57,004 nt of DNA from Brachionus koreanus (lineage: Eukaryota; Rotifera; Eurotatoria; Ploima; Brachionidae): positions 150,081 through 207,084 of the forward strand of contig PJRA01000030.1 in the NCBI GenBank assembly GCA_016987375.1. The letters run 5' to 3'. The position numbers and the translations under genes were made by a program. Position 1 is the stretch's first letter. Every line of letters begins with the position of its first letter. Below are positions 44,456 through 56,086 of this stretch, in pieces. The notes under the pieces are model-generated. The model did no database searches. It saw only the letters and a program-made list of their open reading frames with translations, and had not been told where the DNA came from.

Positions 44456-47400
44456 ATGCTCGCGACATCGTCAAGCGACGAAGAAGACTATGACCAAATA
44501 AAACTCCAGCAGAACAAATCGCCGTTTGCAGGCCAATCAAACCGAGACCAGACCAAGTCACCGTACAATGCGACAATAAATGGCTTGTCAAGTCTAAACA
44601 TAAACGGCGATGCAAACAGTTTGCGCAGTTCATTTTCGACTAGCAACGAAACCGAAAATTTTAGCCATCACAACTACTCGCAAAAGTCGTCGTTTCGCAA
44701 TTCCAGTTTCAGAAGTAATTCAAGTGCTAGCACAATCGGTGGTAATACTCTGACTCCGGGTAATTTAAGCACGCCTAAGAGCTCGCCGCGACGAAAAGCA
44801 ACGCCTGGTAGGCAATTGCCGCGCAGACCAGGCGACACAGCCTCGTTCTCCAGCAGTCTAAACGACCGAGTGGTTGATGACGAAAGTGACGACAACAGTG
44901 AATATAACTACGAAGCTCACTACGCGCCCCAACAAAACAATTTTTTGAATCAAACCAGTGATGACGAGGCCGGTGAGCCCTACCGAAACGAATTGGACAA
45001 CCAAAACCAAAATGGTGAAAATGAGTTGACAATGGCGCGCAAAAATAAAAAAAATAATCTAAACCTCGAAGAGCAGCAGAATCAGACGGCTCTTGCAGCC
45101 CAGCAAAACGAAGCTCTGAAGGAAGCCGAATTGCACAAGAAACGACTTCAAATTTATGTTTTTGTGTGTAGATGCATTGCTTATCCGTTCATTGCCAAAC
45201 AGCCCACAGATATGGTCAGACGCCAAATGAAAATAAACAAGCAACAACTGCAAAGCATTAAAGATAACTTTGATCTTTTTTTGCAGAATAAAATGAACAA
45301 TTTGGAGGCAGACGAGGCGTTTACCAATGCAGTTCGAAGTTATCATGAAGTTTTTCTTAAGTCGGATCGAATAACAAAAATGGTAAATACGGGAAGTTGT
45401 TCGGCATCGGATTTTCGTGATGTGTTTAAGAATAATATTGAAAAAAGAGTTAGAAGCTTGCCTGAAATAGACGGACTAAGCAAAGAAACAGTTTTGTCTT
45501 CTTGGATGGCCAAATTTGATATAATTTTCAAATACAATGAAGAAAATAATATAAACAATGCAATTGCTAGTCGACGTCATTCTAGAAATCTAAATTTATC
45601 TAATAATTCAATGTCATCTGAATGTATTTTGACCAAAGAACAATTGTACGACCTGTTCCAGAACATATTGGGAATTAAAAAGTTTGAACATCAGCTTATA
45701 TTCAATGCTGCTCAACTGGATAATGCCGATGAGCAAGCGGCTACTATTCGTCGAGAGCTCGACAGTCGTATGAAACAAACCGAAAATATTCAAAAAGTAA
45801 ATATGAAATTTTCAATTTTTTATTAACTATTTTTCAAAATTAACACTGGCATAAAAAAATTAAAAAAAAATTGTTGGCTTGTTTTTAAAACTATTAAAAA
45901 ATACAAATAATTCATCTTAATATGAGTTAAAGAAGAAGGTATTTAAGGCCGTTCAATGGCCGGACAATTGACAGATGGTTAAACAGCAGACCGTGTCTAG
46001 ACCGGCCGGCCATTAAACGGTCCGAAAAAAATTTTTTAGTAAAATGTTTGTATCAGTAAATTTTAACATCTCCAAATCAGTTAACTCCACACTCAAATGC
46101 AGATTTTTTTGAACTGAAAAATATTAGCCACTTTTCTCACAAATGAAATAATTATATCCTCATCTAATATCCTTGGGTTATTAAGTAGAACAAGTCTCTA
46201 TAGTCTATAATATGAAATGATGGCTTTTTTATAACACTAGAAAGCCCGGCTGATTTCTCATAAATGATTTCAAATAAAGTTATCAACATAAATTAAAATT
46301 GTTTTCTACGAAATTTTATTCATTTTCTAAAAAATTATAATCAAAATTTTTAGCTAATTAAAGCCATATTTTTAAATTTTATTTATATTTGATAAAATTC
46401 AAATTTCAATTTTCCAACAAAAGTTCTATAAAACCCCTCGGGCCTTCTGGTGTTTAAAATTTAGAGCCCTAGGATATTAGATGAAGCAGATACTTTTTCT
46501 TTTGTTATTTGATAATTAAATAGTTCTATTTTATAATTATGTTCTTGTGACTTATTATTCTATTAATTTTTAAATCTATAAAATTTATTATAGACAATTA
46601 AGTATTCTATACGAACAGGTAATACTATCATTTAGCTGATAGATTGATTTTTTTTTAATTTACCAAAATTTTAAAATAAACTCATCTATTTGAAATTAAT
46701 TTAAAAAAAAAATTTGTAATCGGAAATTAATTCATTTAATCATTATATTTACTTGTGCTTTTCAATAAATGAATCAATAAAACTTAAAAATTAGGTGTTT
46801 ATATGGGACAAAAGAAACATTTTTTTTAAAGAGATTAATTTGAAAAGATTAACTGAATCAAAATGACTGAGTTAAAATCACATCTGAACATAAAGTTCAA
46901 TGTTATTCAAAATTTCAGAGTGAAATTACCTTGTTTCACTTTCATGTCGCATTTAAGTTTCTGGTGCAATATTACAATATGATATATTTGTCTCGTTAAA
47001 TCCAGCAGAATAATAGAAAAGGCGCTCCATTTCCTTTTCAAATATTTTTTTGAGCAGCGGTTCAAGTCTGCTACAAAGGTTATTCAATCGAGTTTATCTT
47101 TTACAACCCAAACGAAACCGGTTCCACCTTATTTTAAGACGAAAGGATTTTAGAATGCGAAATACAGATTTATTCAAAATATTTGAACCTTTGTTTGAAC
47201 CCCAGAAGCAAGGTTTTAACCCTCAACCCTAGCTACTACTAGCATAACTAAAATCCATACATAAACACTTTCAAAATTATAAGCTTTAATTTTGTACAAA
47301 ATAGTAAAAAATATTTTTGAAATTTCTGAAAATGAAAATTTCAAGTTTTTGGACCAAAAAAACGAGGGAAAAACACTTTAAACAAAACAAAATATTTCAT

Positions 47401-50400
47401 TTAGAGTGTTTTTAAACAGTTTTTGACACGCCAAAAATATTAAAAAACACCTCAAACACCCAACAATGCTATTTAAACACTTAAAAAACGACTAAAAAAT
47501 TCCTGAATAAAAATGTAATGTTCTTATATCAAAAATAATTTTAAAAAAATAGTCTAAAACGCTTAAAAACAAATAAAAAACACCTCAGACACCCAAAAAC
47601 ACTATTTAAACACTAAAAAACGTTTAAAAAACACACTTCTTTACAATACTTAAAATATGTTGAATTTTTTTTTTGTTAAATTTTATTTTAATTTAATTAC
47701 TAATGACTTAATTTGTCTAAATTCTTATCTTTGTACTTTTTTTAAAACAAAAATAATAAAGTTTTTGTTTTCTGGCTGTTTTACGCCCGTTTATCCTCTG
47801 TTTTTATTTTGTTTAAACGCTCACGTTTAAACAGTGTTTTTTGCCTGTTTTTGTCCCCTCGGATTATCTTAAGTTTATCGCTATTGCAATCACCATTTTC
47901 TAAAAGATCTTTATGAAAAATTTACCAAGATAAAATAAAATGAAATATTGAATTTTTCAAAAATTTCTAAAATTTATTTTCAAAATATCGTAAACACTCA
48001 CCAAGGGTTTCGTTCACTCAAAGTAAAATACAAAATTTCAATTTATTTAAAAAAATTGTGTAATTTTTTGCAAATTTTTGATGAATTTTTAATTTAAATT
48101 ATTTTTCCTTTCTTTAAATCAATATTTTTTAGATTTAAATTTAAGTAAGAATTTTTTTTTAAAAGTGAAATTTCCAAGTTTTTCCTTAAATGCAATGGAA
48201 TGATGAAAAATGAAGAGTACAAATTATAGAATTGATATTTCAAAAGTGTTTAAGTGTAAAGAAAAAAATATAATTTTATTTCAATTAAAAATTTTAAAAT
48301 AATTTAAATAAATTTACACTATTTTTTCAAGTTTTTTTTCTCGTTTTCAAAATTTGAATTCAGAATTATGGTGATGTGAACTTACTTATTGATAATAAAA
48401 ATTCAAATCATAGATTTATAAAAATTATTCTTCAAAACTATTATTCTGACCTTTTTTTTTCATTTTTTAAATTATTAATTAAAATTTATTTTTTCTAGCA
48501 AAATGGTTTAATGCCAAAATTTGTACATAAAAACATGGAAAGTACGTATATCGAAGAGTTAAAGCAATCAATTAGTCTTTTAATGAATCATTTGGATAAT
48601 CAACCAGTTGGTGCTTCCGAGTCAAAATTACGATTGAAGCGAACTCAGGCTAAATCGGATAATCATCATCATGATGAAAACGAACCTTGCTTGTCCAAAA
48701 GCGATGTTGTTCTTAATTTTCAAATAGAAGTTGTTGTAATGGAAGTCAAAGGTTTGAAATCACTGCCACCGAATCGGATCGTATTTTGTGTCATGGAAGT
48801 TCAAGGTCATTCTAAGTTACAAACTGATCAAGCCGAAGCATCTAGACCTATTTGGGACACATCTGGTGACTTTAAAACCCATCAACCGTTGCCTATTATT
48901 AAAGTAAAACTATGCATGGAAACTCAAAATATTCTTCAGGACAGCAAAGAACTCGGTCGTGTTGTACTCAGACCAGATCCTAATTTTACTCGAGCTGCTA
49001 CATGGTATGTAATGGACAAAGGCAATTCAAAATTTCAAGATGAGCTAAAAATTAAGCTAACAGTTCGCATAGATAAGCCAGGTAATTTGAAAATGTGCGG
49101 TTGGTGCTATTGTCTGGGAAAAAATGTTTGGAAAAAATGGAAAAAAAGATATCTATGCTTAGTCCAAGTATCGCAGTACACATTTGTATTATGCAGCTAT
49201 ATGGAGAAAAAGTCGGAACCACGCGAATTGATGACTTTGGACAATTTTACAGTTGACTATGCTGATATTGATCCGGATTTGAAAGATCAGGGTGGGAGGT
49301 TTTTTTTCAATGCAGTAAAAGAAGGTGATAATGTATGCTTTGCTACTGATGAAGAAGCCGAACGACAACTCTGGATTCAAGCCCTTTATAGAGCTACTGG
49401 ACAATCCCACAAACCAACACCTCCAACAACAAATTCTTCTTCTCAATTAGCCCGAGAACAAGGCGGTAAAATTTAATAAAATTACACATACCAAACCTTG
49501 TTTTTAAGTCAAAAGTCAATTTAAGTTAATTTATATTTTTTTCTAATATGGTTGAATGAATAATAAGTAATAAGGACAATCAAAGGTTAAAAAATTTAAA
49601 AATCAAAAAAAATCTATTATGAATTATTATTTAAAAAAAACTTATGCTTTATGTTTAATGTTTCTAATGATAATCAACTAAAGAATTAAGAAAAAAAAGT
49701 TCCAATTTTTTGATAGTTTTTAGTCTCTAAGTGTTTTCCAAACTAATTTTTTCTTTATTGAAACTATAAATTTCGATATTTAGACTCTTTATCACAAATT
49801 GACCAATTTAAAAAAAAATGTTTAATAATAGATGTAAAAATAAATATTTATTTTAAGTCTTATTAATGAAGCTAAAAAAGTTTAAAAAAATAAATATACT
49901 ATTAAATCTTGGATTTAGATAAAGAGCTTCATTAAAGTGATTTTACATTAAACTGTTTTCCTCCATATAAAACTATTATTACAAATTTGAAAATTAAAGT
50001 TTAATTTTATATTTGTTACGAAAAATGCTTAAATTAAGATTCAATTTAAGACATTTTATTAGTTAATAAATTAATTTTATTTTGTAATTGCTATCTTACT
50101 ATTTCTTCTTTCTTTCCTGAAATGTTCAATACTTAGACATTTTGCACCTGTCATTAACTTTTATTTTTTCTTGATATTTTCGAGTCAAAAATTCTTAAAA
50201 AAGAGACCTTTTTTTACAGTGCTTAGTATTAATTTTTTTATTAGGTATCAAAATTTTTTTTATTAAACAACATGAAAAAGATAAATCAACAAATTTAACA
50301 CAATTATAAAAAAATAAAAACAAATGAAATTAACAACTGAGTTAACAAAAAAAAATTTTTTCTATTTTTGATTTTGAGCTTTAATTGAGATTGATCCATA

Positions 50401-53400
50401 TTTAATTTGTCTTAGAAAATAATAAATCGAATAGAAAAAAATTAAAAGCAAAATTAATTTCTATTGTTTCACTTATCAACTAAATTTTAACTGATTGCAT
50501 TCAATAATTTCATTTTTTTTTTACAATTAGTTTTGAGTATGTTAATCAACATTATTAATCTAAAAAATTAATTTTTATTTATTATTTTTGCAAAAATTAA
50601 ATTTAACATTATATTTTAATTAATTAAAAAAAAAATTTTAAACTGATTGAAATAAAAATATGTTTTTGTAGAGTAAACATTCTTTATTAAATTTTCAAAA
50701 TAATTATTTTAAGAATTAAATCGAATTTATTTATTATTTTTGCAAAAATTAAATTTAACATTATATTTTAATTAATTAAAAAAAAAATTTTAAACTGATT
50801 GAAATAAAAATATGTTTTTGTAGAGTAAACATTCTTTATTAAATTTTCAAAATAATTATTTTAAGAATTAAATCGAATTTATTTAATTAAATACTTAAAT
50901 ACAAGTCTAAATTTATTTTAAGTAAAGCAATTTTACTTTTTAGATGCAGATCGAGCGCGTAAACATGGAATGGAAGAGTTTATTCAAGCAGATCCATCTA
51001 CTTTTAGCCACAATGACTTGTTTAAAATGCTACAAACAGCAACTTTGGACTTTAGATTGAGTGATCAGTTTTGTTGTCTTGGCTGGTTCAGTCCTGGTCA
51101 AATATTTGTTCTCGACGAATACCAAGCTCGATATGGTGTAAGAGGATGCTATCGTCACCTTTGCTATTTAAGTGATTTACTAGACCGGGCTGAACAAGGA
51201 AACATAATTGATCCCACACTATTGCACTACTCATTTGCTTTTTGTGCATGTCATGTGCACGGAAATCGGCCTGATGGAATTGGTACCGTTACCAATGAGG
51301 AAAAAGTCAAATTCGATGAAATAAAAGAACGTCTTAGAAATTTATTAGAATATCAAATTACACATTTTAGATTTTGCTTTCCGTTCGGAAGACCCGAAGG
51401 TGCTTTGAAGCAAACACTATCGTTATTAGAAAGAGTGCTAATGAAAGATATAGTTACCCCAGTTACACCCGATGAAGTGAAAGCTGTTATTCGAAAATGT
51501 CTCGAAAACGCAGCCTTGGTCAATTATACGCGTTTATCCCAGGTTGCCAAAGTTGAAGGTAATATTTGTTTTCTAGTTAATCAAGTGGTCTTTTTTTAAG
51601 AGAAAATTCTCCTGAGCTTTTCCTAGTATAAAATTAATATTCGGATTTAGCTGTTGATTTTTTTTGTATTTATAGTTCGATGTTTCAGTATTCGGTTACT
51701 TAGAGATTTAGCGAATAATTTAATATTGGTCATGAAAATATAATTTAGACAAAATTTATTCAAAAAAGTAAAAAAATTATTTGAAATTTAGTAAAAAAAC
51801 GGGAAAAATTAGTATAACTTGAAATCATTTTTATTCAAATAAAAATTTAGTCCAGGCCTTTAGGTATTTAATGACAAAAAATGGTTTACCTAGATAGAAA
51901 TGAATGAAAATTTGAGCGATATTCTTTTACCATAAATTTAGTAAAAATTTATATGAAAAAAAATAATTTTTACCGATATATTAAAATTATAATGTATCAA
52001 AAAAAAGCATTGTGAATTTTTGAACAAAAAAAAATTTTAAATTAAAATGGCTGTTTTTCTAAGGATCTCAAAATCGTTCACCAAAATGTATCAGCTGATA
52101 TATCATTTGTATTTCGTAAATTTAGTCTGTGCAAAAACTCTGCAATTTATTTTTAGTAATCTCCAAATATATGTACTGTTTTACACATTTGTAGAGTTTA
52201 TTAGCAAACTAAATTTTTGAGATAGAAACTTTATATTATCTGATAAATTTTTTAAAATGATTTTTAGACTAAAGCAATAAAACTATTTTTATTTTGTTAC
52301 AAAATTGACAAAAAAAATTGCCTTAAATCGATTCTTTTTCTTGCACATTTAATTCACAGCTTTTCTATTTTTTTAAATTTTCAATTTCTTTACATTATTT
52401 ACATAATTTTTTTTTATTAATTATATTTCATATTTCAATTTGGATTTGAATTTCTAAAGTTTCTAAACTTTTTAAAATCGTGAACAAAGTTTGTTAAATC
52501 TAAAACTTCATTATTTTTGTAGGTAAAAATTTTCATTAAATTGAATTTTTTCAAATTAGAGTCTGCTCTAGAAAAATATGCTCTCAACTTCTCCATCCCT
52601 GTTTTTAAAATAAAAATTTAAAATTTGCTATATAAATAAAATTTAAACATTCAATGAAAATTTACGATTCCTATCTTTTTTTATTGGAGTTATAGATTAT
52701 GGCTGCCGCCTATATTTGTTATTACTGGCTGTGGGAAAATTCTTTTTTGCTTGGATAAGACACTTTCCCATAGCCATTCTACAGAGACTAATTATTCATG
52801 ATGAAGCTTTGGTGTGTTTTCTTCGCGGTATCTATCTTTTTTATAAAAATTGGTAAACCCATTCAGATATTATTAAAATTGATAATTTTAGATTAATTTT
52901 TTAGTAATTTTTTTTTAAATATTGCATTTTTAATGAATTTGTACCTAAAATAAAATAAAATTAATCTTTAGGATACTGATTTAAAAAAATTATTTTGAAA
53001 TTCAAATAATTTAAAAAAAAGATATTTATTAAGTTACAATTTTAAAAAATATTATTTCATGACCAAATTTGACTAAATTGAAAATTAATAATTAATAAAA
53101 TAAACTAAAATTAAATTAATTGATGAGACTAACTTGAATAGAACAGTTCAATTAGTCAAAAAATATTCAAAAAAATCATATAAACCGATACTTAAAAATT
53201 TTTTTACAAAACCTTGGGTCCAATATATGAACAATTGTTCACTTATATTTGAACAATAATCAATTTTCGAAATTACCTAAGCAAGGTAATTTTTATTGTC
53301 TAGATAAATCTGAACAAAAAAAAACAGAAAATATATGAACAATTATTTATTAGATTAAAAAATGAAAAAAAATACAATTTAGTTTTATTTATTAATTGTC

Positions 53401-56086
53401 AATTAACATTCTATTTTGCTTGATTTTTTTTTGTTGTTAACACGATCTGATTAATAATACCAGTTCTGACTAAGAAGTTCTGTACATTGGAACTGACTTA
53501 TGTTGGCCACAAGAGCACCTCAAAGTAATAGAAAATTTTCGAGAATCACACTGTTCGCAGTCAAACAAATAAAAATATTTAGATATTAGAAAAAATTAAA
53601 TTGTTCAGATAAATAGAGCAAGAAAAAATTTGTGCACTTAATTTTGAAAATGGAAAAAAAAACTTTTTATTCACCCAATTGTTCATATATTACACAAGAC
53701 CTAAAACTTTTTATAAAGTTTACCAGGTATTTTTACTGATAGATAAGGACTAAAAATTAGATAATAGCAAGATAGTGCTTAATGTAGCTGACTGTTAATT
53801 ATTTAAAATAATCTTGTACAATGTAAATTTTGTTAGAAAATTTTGTCCAAAAAAAATAATTTTAAATTTTTTTTAACAGGCGACAAGCATAAACTAGAAG
53901 AAAACGGTAAAATTATTTAATATTTAAATTAAATGTTTATGTATTCATTGCACTCTATATATATATATATATATATGTAATTATATGCTTGCATTAAACG
54001 TAACCTATATTATTTTATTATTTAAAAAAGTAAAGGAGAAATCAATCTTTCTTCACCCTCTATATGTAATCAATATATATTTTAACCTTTTTGTAAATTG
54101 AATTGTTTTTGCAGAAAGCCTGTATAATGTTGACACAACACCTAAAAAGAAGGTCGAAGATTTGATCCATTTAGCCGAGCTTTGTATTGATTTGCTTCAG
54201 CAAAACGAAGAACATCATTCTGAGGTTAGTTAATCATTTAGTTTTGAAATAAAATCTAAATTAGTGAATAGATGGATATAAATAGCCTAGATTTCCTTTT
54301 GCCTAGTAATTATAGATTGCCGAATAGTTTTAAAAGAAAGCAAAAAATTGAAAAAAATTATAAAAAAATGATTTATCTATTTGAAAGACACAAATGTAAA
54401 AAGCACAATAATTTTAAATTTAAAGTAGAAAGCCGTGCTTTGATTGAGCACATTATTAAACACCACAATAAATTACAAAAGCATAGTAATTTTAATCCAA
54501 ACGAAAAAATTTACACATATGATACAGCTAATCGATCAAAATATTTAAATTTTATGCTTTCAGAAAAATTTAAGTATAAATCCTATCCTAGAAAAAATTA
54601 TAAACACGATAGCATTCAGGTATTTAAATAAGCTGTAGCTTGTATCTAACACATACTAACTAATAATAATAAAACAACATTCCATTATTTTTTTATTTTT
54701 CTATTCAACTAATTTACTGATCAAAGTCATTTGCTTGGTTCTGTGAATTGCTTGTTGAACATGAAGAAATATTCTGGTCACTTTTTGCAGTTGATATGGA
54801 TCATGTGTTGGAACAACAAGCTCCAGATAGTTGGGATAGCTTTCCATTATTTCAATTATTGAATGATTATCTTAGAAATCATCGTAAGTATTTAATATTA
54901 GAAAAATGATTAGAGATAAAATAAATAAATCTTCAAAACTCTTTAATTTTTAATAATTTAAAACTCTTGAATCATTTTACTATAAATAATTTAAATAATA
55001 TTTAAAAAAATCTAAAAATTTTTTTTAAAGCATCTCTTAACGATGGTAGATTTCACAAGCATCTGCAGTTGGCTTTTGCGCCATTAGTAGTCCGCTATGT
55101 AGATCTAATGGAATCTTCAATAGGTCAATCAATTCATAAAGGCTTTGAAAAGGAAAATTGGAAAAATCGCGGCCAAGGCTGCGCAACATCAGAAGACATG
55201 CTATGGAAATTGGATGCATTGCAGTCTTTTATCAAAGACCTTCATTGGCCGGATGATGACTTTGCTGAACATCTAGAAAATCGATTGAAACAAATGGCTG
55301 CTGACATGATCGAAGCGTGTAGTGCTCGAGTCATGAAACATTTCGATAGTTGGACGAAAAAAGGAATTATTTTGTTGACCACAGGAACTGATTATGTATT
55401 TCCACACGAATGCTGTGTCATGGTCAATGTAGTAATTGACTGTAAAATTCAAGCATTGAAGCTATGCGGATTGAATAGTGGCGATCTAAATCGATATCAT
55501 GCCAAAATTGATGATGTCTTAGAAAAGTCATTGATCGAAATGAACAAACAACTGGTGGCCAAGCTTCTTAGTGTTTTGGATGGTTTGCTTAAAAAACTTT
55601 CCAGATACGACGAAGGAACTTTTATTTCGTCAATTCTTTCTCTAACAGTAAAATATTATGAAATTTTTATTCTTAAATTAATTTTTTCTCTCACAGAAAC
55701 CTGTAAACGAACTAGGACAATCTTATGTTACATTTATTGGATCGAATTTGGAAGTTTTAAGACAAAAAATAAATGACGAACTTTTTATTTTGGGAGCATT
55801 TGAGCAATGGTATAATGAACAAATAAACATGGTTTATAGTTGGCTATCCGAACGGTTAGAAATAAGTTTGCATGCGTACCAACTTGCTTGTTTAACTTTG
55901 ATTGTTAAAGTAATCTGATAAAACAAAAAAAATAAAATTAAATAAATAAGACTTTATTTTTTTTTGAAGAAAATTCGTAACAATTTTGAACTTCAAGGTG
56001 TGTCGGATAAAATACTGGAAAGTAAGACTTATTCGGCAATAATAAGTCGTTTGAATGTCGAAGAGGCCAATCAAGCTTTGAAATAA
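44456..56086 (+). CDS. CADPS: CAPS / CADPS, calcium-dependent activator for secretion
   Basis: Exons 44456-45796, 48499-49465, 50944-51558, 53880-53906, 54115-54224, [54272-54619], 54727-54883, 55031-55647, 55697-55909 and 55970-56086. Without the bracketed exon the product is 1387 residues (human about 1353); with it, 1503. All junctions are GT-AG and in phase. CAPS primes dense-core vesicles for calcium-triggered exocytosis by binding PI(4,5)P2 and SNAREs. Start [13 protein letters not shown] matches the family's acidic start. Residues to about 230 are disordered; then [17 protein letters not shown] and [22 protein letters not shown]2-like domain is at about 515-620 and a PH domain at about 646-752 ([20 protein letters not shown] ... 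ATGQSHKP). [30 protein letters not shown] and [12 protein letters not shown] follow, then the MUN-related region ([49 protein letters not shown]). Introns 1-3 are large and repeat-bearing; the later ones are 47-208 nt. Confidence 0.95.
45950..46022. repeat. GC-rich inverted repeat in CAPS intron 1
   Basis: GGCCGTTCAATGGCCGGAC pairs with the reverse complement of GACCGGCCGGCCATTAAACG plus GTCC, across a loop of about 33 bases. It stands out as a GC island in AT-rich intron sequence. Confidence 0.65.
46231..46455. mobile_element. MITE with AACACTAGAAAGCCCGG ends
   Basis: Left end AACACTAGAAAGCCCGG (46233-46249); right end CGGGCCTTCTGGTGTTTA (about 46438-46455), its near reverse complement. The first eight element bases equal those of the TTAA MITEs (CACTAGAA), but the interior differs, suggesting a second family mobilised by the same transposase. 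Flanks are ATAA/TTTA, possibly decayed TTAA. In CAPS intron 1. Confidence 0.6.
47350..47865. repeat. Repeat element with direct and inverted subrepeats
   Basis: Two direct copies of about 48 bp, at about 47439 and 47573 (AAAAAACACCTCAAACACCC and AAAAAACACCTCAGACACCC, each followed by CTATTTAAACAC-type sequence), lie about 134 bp apart. Outer parts are inverted: ACGAGGGAAAAACACTTTAA (about 47360) against GTTTAAACAGTGTTTTTTGC and CCCCTCGG (47826-47862). Probably one decayed transposable element in CAPS intron 1. Confidence 0.55.
50574..50877 (+). repeat. Exact 152-bp tandem duplication in CAPS intron 2
   Basis: 50574-50725 and 50726-50877 appear identical base for base (anchor GTTTTTGTAGAGTAAACATT at both, 152 bp apart). 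The second copy ends 66 bp before exon 3. Each copy carries a TTTTTGTAG that resembles a splice acceptor. Perfect identity means a recent duplication, or an assembly artefact. Confidence 0.9.
52004..52200 (+). mobile_element. Partial relative of the GTGAATTTTGGAAC MITE family
   Basis: Shares GCATTGTGAATTTTTGAACA, TTTTAAATTAAAATGGC and ATGTATCAGCTGATATAT with the copy at 56860-57004 and, more distantly, with 31978-32305. Only the left half is seen. In CAPS intron 3. Confidence 0.65.
53211..53705. mobile_element. Inverted-terminal element in CAPS intron 3
   Basis: Left end AACCTTGGGTCCAATATATG followed by AACAATTGTTCAC; right end AATTGTTCATATATTACACA followed by AGACCT. The termini are imperfect reverse complements over about 30 bp, spanning about 495 bp. 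No ORF inside. Confidence 0.55.
53880..53906 (+). other. CADPS: 27-nt microexon of CAPS
   Basis: Flanked by TTTTAACAG and GTAAAA. Both neighbouring junctions are phase 1, so inclusion adds nine codons (GDKHKLEEN) and skipping keeps the frame. It sits where vertebrate CAPS proteins also vary in length. Confidence 0.8.
53957..53977. repeat. AT dinucleotide microsatellite
   Basis: About ten AT units in the intron between the CAPS microexon and the next exon. Confidence 0.9.
54272..54619 (+). other. CADPS: Candidate novel in-frame exon of CAPS (116 codons)
   Basis: The 502 bp between the exon ending NEEHHSE (54224) and the one starting SFAWFCELL (54727) contain a stop-free stretch that begins directly after AG (54270-54271) and ends at CAG before GTATTT (54620). 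Its length is 348 nt and both neighbouring junctions are phase 0, so it fits as an exon with introns of 47 and 107 nt. The product is rich in Lys, Asn, His, Phe and Tyr ([20 protein letters not shown] ...), with a C-x2-H ... H-x3-H pattern ([19 protein letters not shown]) spaced almost like a C2H2 finger. In such AT-rich DNA a random frame this long is very unlikely. A TACTAAC branch-point-like motif follows in the next intron. The alternative is a nested small gene opening with the same ATG, stopping at 54631. Confidence 0.65.

Noticed and set aside
47050..47232. 60-codon ORF in CAPS intron 1 as an extra CAPS exon
   Set aside because: No well-placed acceptor and donor in matching phase were found, and CAPS joins correctly without it.
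52690..52840. GC-richer island in CAPS intron 3 as an exon (ATGGCTGCCGCC...)
   Set aside because: The frame stops after about 17 codons, and CAPS protein is continuous across this intron using the microexon.
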